Assembly (NCBI GenBank): GCA_027886185.1
Contig: WOAB01000606.1
Span: forward strand, 248,001-312,000
Source: Rheum nobile
Taxonomy: Eukaryota > Streptophyta > Magnoliopsida > Caryophyllales > Polygonaceae
Reading direction: 5' to 3'
DNA length: 64,000 nt
Program-made: the position numbers and the translations under genes
Shown here: piece by piece, positions 57,078 through 64,000 of the stretch
How the letters are laid out: every line of letters starts with the position of its first letter
Numbering within the stretch: the stretch's first letter is position 1
The notes under the pieces: model-generated
The model's database searches: none
Told to the model about the DNA's origin: nothing
The model's input: the letters and a program-made list of their open reading frames with translations, nothing else

Positions 57078-57085
57078 TATAAATA
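57078..57085 (+). promoter_or_regulatory. TATA box of the RPA-like gene
   Basis: TATAAATA, about 90 bp before a good splice donor (AG|GTACGT at 57168/57169). Fits a short non-coding first exon. Confidence 0.45.
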
Positions 57086-57109
57086 AAGAGTCGCTCCCAC
57101 AATTACAAT

Positions 57110-58412
57110 CTACAAAACATAATTCTTGCATAGTACTAAACAAAAACGGTTCTTCCTTGAGTGAGCAGGTACGTAGAAATTATTGAACTGTCTATTTTTT
57201 GTTGTTTTTTGTTTTAGAACCTGAGTTCAGTTCATCTTCCATTTGCCCATCTCTACTGATTATGTGCAATTACAGAACTGCAAATTCAATAACTCATTTT
57301 CCAATACTGATTTTCATATGTATTTTCTGCAATAACAGAACATGAGTTCCTATGTATGCAGTTTGTTTGTGTTCCATTGCAGTTTGTTTGTGTTCCATTG
57401 TCCCTATGTCAGTTCATGTTTAATTTTGTACTGGAACTGTCTTCATAATTATGATTTATTGAACTAATTTTCCCTTAACTGATTTTTGTATTTTATTTCT
57501 GCAATTACAGATTCTGAGTTCGTATGTATTTTCTGTAGTTTCTTTGTGTTCCATTGGCCCTATCTCAGTTCATTTTAATTTTGTACTGAAACTTTGTACA
57601 TAACTATTATTTATATTACCTTTCAGTATTATTTTTTTTACTGAATTTGTACTAAATTTTTGTATGTCCTTTGTAGCAATGTCAAAACAACAACAAGAAA
57701 TAAAGGATATTACGGGTATCCGAGGGAATTATGAGCTAAAGGTTCGAGTAATTCGATTGTTTAAAGTTCCGAAGAAAGAAGATCGTATGCAATACAGTAC
57801 AACTGAAATAATTTTAATGGATGAAAAGGTATTGATTTTCAGTTTTTTAATAATTTGTTTTTAATATATACAAAATTGTTTGCCTAATATTTATATACCA
57901 CTAAGACATATTTCGTATTGTCTTAACGGTGAGAAAATCCATGCAGTCATTAAGGAAGCTTTTATGGTGAATTTAGCAATATTAGAGGAAAGAGGTGTAT
58001 ATTTGATTATAATCAGTTGGAGTTGCTCTTTATGATATACCATTCAAGTTCTCTAATAATAAATACAAGATTATATTTTATCACAACACTACAATTAAGC
58101 GAAGTTCATCACTTTCTATTCCTATTCATGGATTCAAATTCGCTAATTTCGAAAAAATCTTCAACGAGTCATTGGATCAAGGATATATTTATGGTTAGTA
58201 ATTCTTTAAATTTATCATTTGATTATATTATAACAATTACTGTTTCAGTACGTTTAATATTTTATTTTACACATAATAGTAATTATTGTATAGATGTTAT
58301 TGGTCAATTGGTTGGAATTGGTGACAACATTGTTACCTTTACTAACCGGAACGGAAAAGAGGGTAAAATGATCAATATACAATTGATGGAAATCTGTATA
58401 TATATAGCATGA
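57110..58412 (+). pseudogene. RPA1/DUF223-type OB-fold protein gene, intron-containing, broken
   Basis: Proteins of this type bind single-stranded DNA; in plants many copies derive from Helitron transposons. A leader exon ends at 57168; intron 57169-57676 (GT...TTTGTAG). The coding exon starts with ATG 57679 and holds ELKVRVIRLFKVPKKEDRMQ and ILMDEK to 57828. The next exon begins with GEKIHAVIKE near 57928, but the acceptor there lacks AG. It continues past a frameshift near 58000 into IPFKFSNNKYKIIF and IPIHGFKFANFEKIF to 58193. Intron 58194-58293 is in order; the last exon, joined in the right phase, reads DVIGQLVGIGDNIVTF to TGA 58410-58412. Shorter than a full RPA1-like protein. The defects suggest a pseudogene; no Helitron ends were identified. 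Confidence 0.65.
57297..57640 (+). repeat. Diverged tandem duplication in the leader intron
   Basis: Two units of about 170 bp share TATGTATTTTCTG, TTTGTGTTCCATTG, CCCTAT.TCAGTTCAT and TTTAATTTTGTACTG in the same order. The first unit also has a 21-bp tandem doubling (GTTTGTTTGTGTTCCATTGCA, 57361-57401). Confidence 0.7.
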
Positions 58413-58658
58413 TTAGTTTCTTTAATTTGAGAAGAAAAATAAATACTCATGCAGACTTCTATAATTAAAAATTATATTGGATTGCGGTTTTTTAAGAAAT
58501 GGTAAGTTATACATAAACAATGTTTATTATCCAGTGTAATATAAATTTAATTCCATATATGATTTCATAATCAGTTGAGAGAGAGAGAGAGATGAACCCA
58601 CTTCTTCAAATCTTCTATTTTGGATACGAATGATTAAACCTTTATAAAATGTTGTAAT

Positions 58659-59735
58659 TGGGCCTTGAAGCCCATTGATCCAATTTGATTACTAAACTTA
58701 ATAGGACAGTCTACACAAATGTAATGGCCCAGTGTTAATTATTTAATCTATTCTTTTTGCGAAAAAATAAATTAAATTACTCGGTTTAAGTTTATATATC
58801 CACATGGGGCCGAAAATAGTGGGCTGACAAATTTTATTTTTCTAATATTTTCATTGGGCCTAGAAGCCTGATAAATATAATAAGGTAAATTAAAAATATT
58901 CGACCTATTATGGGCCTATAAGCCTAGTAGTTAATTTAATGATTTGTTTATAAATATACATATATTAAAATTAATGAACCCGATTGTATGTTATTGTACT
59001 AATAATATTGGGCTGCACTTATTAATTTTTTGTTATACTTGGGCCTAGCCCATTAAATTTCATCAGACTTATTATATGGTTCTTTTATATATTTACGCAG
59101 ATACTTTGATGGGCCAATTAGGCCAATACATATAATGAAATAGATCAGACATAATTATCAGCCCATTTGCCTTTTAGCCCATTATCCTTTTATCCCATTT
59201 TCCTTTTAGCTGTAATATTTTTCCAAAATCAATTTTTTAATTCAACTAGCTTTGAATCAATTACTGGGAAGAACAAATGTCAGAGTTAAACCAAACGATT
59301 TTTTTTTGCTAAATACAACAAAAAACATTGAAAGAATTTTACACATCTAACACCAGAATGATAACATATCATGTTGTTACTATGAAACCAAAAAAAGCCC
59401 ATTAAAGTTTATAAAGCAGTATTGTTTTAATTGGTTGTATTAAAACTTTATATATACATATTGGGCCGGACTTACAAATAAGCCCATTACTTATTTTATT
59501 TTTATTAAAAAACATATAAATATTTTGTTAGTCAGTTGTACTAATTCTGAAGTTGGGCCAATAAGCCCATTAACATTGTATACTACAGATATGTTAATAG
59601 TTTCGGAAAATATAAATTTGGGCCGTAAATAGAAATTTCTTTATTTTGTAATTGGGCCAATAAGCCCATTAATTTTATAACACTGATTTAAATTTTAATC
59701 GGTTCTATTCAAATTTAATGGGCCTAAAAGCCCAT
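58659..59735. repeat. Cluster of TGGGCC...AAGCCCA motifs
   Basis: At least ten sites in 1.1 kb, many as inverted pairs: 58659-58675, 58855-58869, 58911-58927, 59039-59053, 59110-59125, 59460-59489, 59554-59573, 59652-59671, 59719-59735, and a short tandem CCCATTnnCCTTTTAG at about 59160-59210. TGGGCC/GGCCCA corresponds to site II elements bound by TCP factors in plant promoters. No gene was recognised in this stretch. Confidence 0.7.
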
Positions 59736-60126
59736 AATATGCTAGCAGCATTACTTTTATAGAAGTTTCTTATCGGTTTTTGTTTCAAGTATTAATTTAT
59801 TAGGTATATAGTAGATTCAGTTTTATTAGTACATGATTTAATATCAAACGCATTATGATATATTTATATTATATACTAAACGAACACTTATATTTAAATT
59901 ATAAGTATTAAATGTTTTTTAAGTATAAAGATATACAACTGATCCTAAGTCAATTTAATGTTAGTTGTAAATGTTTATCAAAAACCAAACTTTAATCTAT
60001 ATTGCTTTCAATTAATTAAAGGGAAGAACAAAGCACTTAAACCAAAAACATTTTGACCAAAAAAAAACCTAAAACTTTGCAAGAAAAAAAGAAATAAACA
60101 CATCAAATGCAGAATCCATGTTTTTC
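59736..60126. other. Intergenic DNA, nothing recognised
   Basis: AT-rich, without frames or repeats of note. Confidence 0.5.
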
Positions 60127-60650
60127 ATGAATGTTTTTGGTTACCTTGATGAGGGTAGGGAGAGCACCAAAACCTCCTTCTTCAAGGTACAATCCAAAGC
60201 CAAAGTCCAGATCTCCTCATAACCTCATATGCAAAAATTTGATGTTAGTATTTCAGAAAGTGATGAAGCAGTAAAAAAAACTCAACACACGATATATATA
60301 CACAAAGAGAGAGTGAGAGGAACTTACACGGTGGAATCTAGATCTTCTGGCGGTGATGGGAATGGTCTATGGCTTAAACCTCCAAAATTTGCATGAATGT
60401 TTTTGGTTACCTTGATGACGGAAGGGAGATCACCAGAACTTCCTTCGTCAAAGTACAGTCCAAAGCCATAGTCCAGATCTCCTCATATGCAAAAAAAAAT
60501 GATATCAGTATTTCAGAAAGTAATGATGCAGGAGAAAAAAATTAAACACACGATATATATGGACAGAGAGAGAGAGAGGAACTTACGCATGGTCGAATGG
60601 AGATCTTCTATCGGTGGTGGGAATCGTATATGGCTTAAACCTCCAAGACG
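60127..60650. repeat. Direct duplication of a ~265-bp block
   Basis: Units begin at about 60127 and 60393 with GAATGTTTTTGGTTACCTTGATGA and run through TCCAGATCTCCTCAT, GTATTTCAGAAAGT, CACGATATATAT, GAGAGGAACTTAC and CTATGGCTTAAACCTCCAA. The differences are mostly substitutions plus small indels. Confidence 0.85.
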
Positions 60651-60686
60651 AACGGCGAAAAGGCGAAGGGAGTGGCGAGAATCCAT
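60324..60686 (-). CDS. Candidate small gene of unknown function with duplicated exons
   Basis: Minus strand ATG at 60684-60686 opens a 33-codon exon (MDSRHSLRLF ... EDLHSTM) ending at a GTAAGT donor (60586-60581). An acceptor at 60482-60483 (CATATGAG) starts a second exon in matching phase with DLDYGFGLYFDEGSSG; it is open to a TAA at 60324-60326, or alternatively stops at a GTAACC donor at 60410. The duplicated block further left repeats the pair: GGLSHRPFPSPPEDLDSTV and DLDFGFGLYLEEGGFG keep the frame with conservative changes. No known domain. It could be a real small gene or chance. Confidence 0.3.
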
Positions 60687-60719
60687 TTTCGCTTTTAGAT
60701 CTGTAAACTAATTTGTTTT

Positions 60720-61194
60720 GGATCTGAAAAATTAGGAAGACATCCGGCGAAGCAGGGAGATGGTTGGCCGCGGTTTACAGAAAGAGAAAGATAATCGGCG
60801 AAGGTTGGAAATGGATTTCGTCGAAGGTTGAGGCGAGGTTGAAAAAGGCAAAGAATTATTTTTCAAAAACAAACGCCATGGATATGTAATTTGTAAGCTT
60901 CAAGCTTGACAAAGAAGGAGAGCGAGATCTAGAAGCGAAGGTTGAAGAAGGCGAATGATGCCCTTTTTTAGAGAAATCGCCATGGACAGAGAAGGTGAAG
61001 TCATGGATCTGGAATTGTTGAAGATGGTGAAGCTTCACAGAGAAGGAGAGTGAGAGATATCTTTAAAAAGGCAAAGGATTAATAAAAAAAACAGATCTCA
61101 TACAAGGCACAGGTAGTACACTAATATGAAATTAATTATAAAACAACCTATGAACCTTTATCTCTGAAGCTTTATTTCATCAAGATTTGGTTTT
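60720..61194. other. Region with short imperfect direct repeats, no gene recognised
   Basis: GCGAAGGTTG occurs several times between 60800 and 60950, and AAGCTT.ACA.AGAAGGAGAG.GAGA occurs at about 60902 and 61030. A minus-strand frame of 60 codons (60856-61038) is Ser-rich and unrecognised. Confidence 0.5.
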
Positions 61195-61620
61195 TTACCA
61201 AGTATCCCCATCACTTACGCTCGTCGTTATCGGTGCTCGATCAACCTGTTTCCCATCAATATGAATTTGGGAACCTATCAGCTCTTGTCCTGGCTGGTGT
61301 TCATCCTTCAAATCTGATTCGGCCTCCTCTATGGTTCCGATCTACCATGCTTTTATCCAACGCTGCCATGCCCTGTTCTCGACCGACTTGATTTTTACGC
61401 GAATCCATTCAGCCCAGCTTCACCGCTCCACCGCCTTGCTTCCAGGCAAGCCGATCTCCCTTGCTCCGTCAATAGGCACATGCAGCTTCCTCCTTCGCCG
61501 GGTCGTCGTCATCTCCGATGGTGTCTTTCCGGCTATAGCTTGCTCCATCTTGCTCCCCACCTCCATCATGTCTCCTTCAATCACATAATGATGTTTTCCC
61601 CTTGTTGTTGTGGGTTTCAT
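61195..61620 (-). other. Coding-like minus-strand frame with two stops
   Basis: Reads MKPTTTRGKHHYVIEG, then RRRRKLHVPIDGAREIGLP, one TGA, SWAEWIRVKIKSVENRAWQ, one TAG, and a charged tail ending SVSDGDTW. About 140 codons with a protein-like mix of charged residues. No family recognised; it may be a decayed gene or part of an old retroelement. Confidence 0.3.
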
Positions 61621-62177
61621 GTTTTATTTGCCAGAAATTAGCCACTTATTCATCATCTTACTGCTTATCTACAAATTTTAATGGCTTTTCAACTAGTTGT
61701 TTAGTAAACTCTTATGTTAATCTTTCACTTTTTAATTTCATTTGTGTTGTCACTTTTTACTCTTTCCTGCAAAATCCCATTTGCTTCTTATCTTTTATAT
61801 GCTACAATTATCTTTTTCATACCTTTCTTATCCATTTTTCTTTTACTTTGTGTAACCATCTTCTTAACTTTACACTTCCATTTTTTAATATTTTTCCTTA
61901 CTTGAATTTTTTTAAACCCTTTAACCCTACATGTTTGTTTTCATGTATGTCCATTTTATATTTCTTTTATTTACCCGGGCCCTTGGCCGTATGACATTTT
62001 TATGAAACAGTTCTTAGATCCTTATGAACTCTATACTATTACACTCTATGACATCTCTAAGGAAAATTTTCACCATTTATCTATTGAAATACCTCTTCAT
62101 AGCTATCACATATGTTACCCAACCAAAATGACAAGTATAGTTACCGACACCACTGTTACTATCTTGCAAAGAATTGA
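61621..62177. other. Region upstream of the LINE ORF2, unassigned
   Basis: T-rich on the plus strand, giving a Phe/Cys/Leu-rich frame of no evident meaning. It could be LINE 5' UTR or ORF1 remains, but no zinc-knuckle or RNA-binding motif was seen. Confidence 0.4.
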
Positions 62178-64000
62178 ATGAAGATTGGATATTGGAACTC
62201 GCGAGGGGTCTGTCGACCTTATTTTTGGATAGAAATTGGATATTTAAAACAAAGTAACCACCTAGATATGCTTTGTCTTGCTGAAACAAAAACTAATGAT
62301 TTACCAGCTTCGTCCTTCCTTCATAAAATTGGCTTCCGTTCGAATATAATTTCTCCCTCTCAAGGAACTAAAGGTGGACTCTGGTTACTACTTAGTGACT
62401 CTCCACTTCTACAACACATTTTTGTAGTACATAATGACTCAAACATCATACTAATACGAGTTGCGCATGATAATCTTAAATTTATGATTTTTTTCCTTTA
62501 TGCCCTAGTCGAGAAAAACATAAATCTAACTATTGGCAAATGATTGGGGAAATGATATTAAATCATTATCGCCCAGTTATAATCATAGGTGACATGAATG
62601 ACATTTACATTCCTGCGGATAAAGTGGGAGGTATACCGCCCACTCAATCGAGACTTTCAAGACTAACCGACTTCATGACAACCTTCGGTCTTTCCGATAC
62701 AAATTCCACAGGTTTTCCTTTTACATGGAGGAAATTTGCCAATTTAACTGACACTATTTACAAATTACTTGACAGAGTTATTATTCATTCGTTTTTTACT
62801 CAACATTATTCTAATATAATATCCAACACCACCCTTTCACCACATTCGACCATTGTCTAATTACTCTTTCCATGGGTATCTCTAAACCTTTTAGAAAATA
62901 TCCTTTGTGTTTCGAAAATGCATGGACTCTGAATCCTTCTTATAAATCCTTGGTTAGTAAAGTTTGGAAATACCAACTTAAAGGATCCTTTATGTATAAA
63001 CTCTATATGAAACAAAAATTACTTCAAACATATTCTAAATCTTGGGTTAAAACCAAAGTTCAGAATAATTAAAAATAACTGAAAATAAATTACTTGAACT
63101 ACAAACCTCTATGTTTCAAACCAATGCCAACACCACTTTGTATAGTAAATATAATCATCACTTTCAGAAATATAACAAATTGCTAGAATTCCAACATACG
63201 TAATCGAAACAACGAGCAAAAACAAACCATTTAGTAAATTCTGATAAAAACCCAAATTATTTTCAATCAATGGCCCAAATTCGTACATACAAAAAAAAAA
63301 TCAGTCCTTTTAAACTCAAGATGGATGTAATTTCCATGATCATACTGTAATTCAAAATGCAATTTCCAAAGTAATACATTCTCGCTTTACTCCTGGTATG
63401 ATTAATAGTACATCTCAAGTTGATTTATCTATCATTCCTCATCTTGTTACTAACCTGGATAACTCCACTCTTATGGAACCACCCACCCCTCTTGAAATAA
63501 AAAATGTTATTTTCGAATTACCCAATAATAAAACTCTTGGACCCGACGGATTCACTGCTGAATTATATCAAACATATTGGCCTATTGTTGGAAATTCACT
63601 CACCTACGCCATTCAAGCTTTTTTCATTTTGGACAAATGCTAAAAGATTGTGCACATTCGTTCATTACTCTTATTCCCAAAACTGACAACCCCATGACTA
63701 TTAACCACTATCGACCAATTAGTTTATGTAATACTACATACAAAATTATAACAATTTTTTTAGCAAACAGACTTAAACGCTTGCTTCCACGTCCAATTAG
63801 CCCGCATCAAGGTGCCTTTGTTGAGGGGCTTTTAATTCAGGACAATATTCTACTCGCCCGTGAAATGTTTCACTCTTTCCATGCAAAAGAGAAAGGTAAA
63901 AAGGGTTAGATGGCTCTTAAACTCGATATGGAAAAAGCTTACGACAAATTAGATTGGAATTTTTTTACTCAAATTCTTATTAAATTTGGCTTTGTACATG
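62178..64000 (+). mobile_element. L1-type LINE, ORF2: endonuclease and start of RT, runs off the window
   Basis: ORF2 nicks target DNA and copies LINE RNA. ATG at 62178 (MKIGYWNSRG), endonuclease motifs LAETKT, GDMND, GFPFTW, LLDRV and, after a frameshift near 62830, FDHC. A linker follows in several frames (62872-63400), then RT motifs: LPNNKTLGPDGFTAELY (near 63520), AHSFITLIPKTDNP, YRPISLCNTTYK, HQGAFVEGLLIQDNILLA, and after a TAG at 63907-63909, ALKLDMEKAYDKLDW, the first catalytic aspartate of RT. At least three frameshifts and one stop: a dead copy. Whether ORF1 was present is unclear. Confidence 0.85.

Noticed and set aside
56827..57186. 119-codon plus-strand frame
   Set aside because: It overlaps the probable promoter and leader exon of the RPA-like gene, is AT-rich, and shows no recognisable motif.
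61602..61994. 130-codon Phe/Cys/Leu-rich frame resembling a membrane protein
   Set aside because: T-rich DNA gives Phe/Leu/Ser codons by composition; no signal peptide-like start or charged loops, and it sits in the LINE upstream region.

Overview
The window is plant (angiosperm) repeat-rich DNA. About 53.7 of 64 kb is a pile of nested LTR retrotransposons of the Ty3/gypsy superfamily. Long LTRs, initiator-Met-tRNA primer sites, Tekay-type and Tat-type polyproteins and L1-type LINEs all point to a flowering plant; nothing bacterial is present. The species cannot be named from the sequence alone, and no intact single-copy host gene is evident.

Layout. I label the elements A to G. G (minus) is cut by the left window edge and ends at 6143. 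It sits in F, an old Tat-type element (minus) whose 5' LTR ends at 53679. D (Tekay chromovirus, minus, 6165-51508) sits in the RNase H region of F. E (small gag-only Tat element, plus, 7181-10605) sits in the 3' LTR of D. C (Tat, minus, 16962-47227) sits in an accessory ORF of D. B (gag-only Tekay relative, minus, 24250-45785) sits in the protease of C. A (Tekay, plus, 28056-40255) sits in the internal region of B. Three solo LTRs sit in the 3' LTR of A, the 5' LTR of B and the accessory ORF of D. All of these except G and F, which are only partly visible, are flanked by a 5-bp target-site duplication that I could read. Broken reading frames rejoin in phase across several insertion sites, which supports the reconstruction.

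Content. The Tekay copies (G, D, A) carry an extra ORF between primer site and gag (called ORF0 here): a protein of about 345-408 codons with an acidic EDPE repeat and a conserved C-terminal block. C carries a spliced antisense ORF between pol and the 3' LTR, related to the plant gypsy-type transposase family (PF04195-like). Almost all gag and pol frames are broken by stops; the only long uninterrupted frames are the gag of B and the truncated gag of E.

The right 10 kb (53680-64000) is AT-rich. It holds two LINE 3' ends lying tail to tail, a 0.94-kb inverted-repeat element, a broken intron-containing gene of the RPA1/DUF223 OB-fold type, a cluster of TGGGCC/GGCCCA motifs, a duplicated exon-like block on the minus strand, and the 5' part of a LINE that runs off the right edge. 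The coding parts mostly no longer work together: this is a record of successive insertion, with the LTRs supplying promoters and the primer sites and purine tracts marking the element ends.
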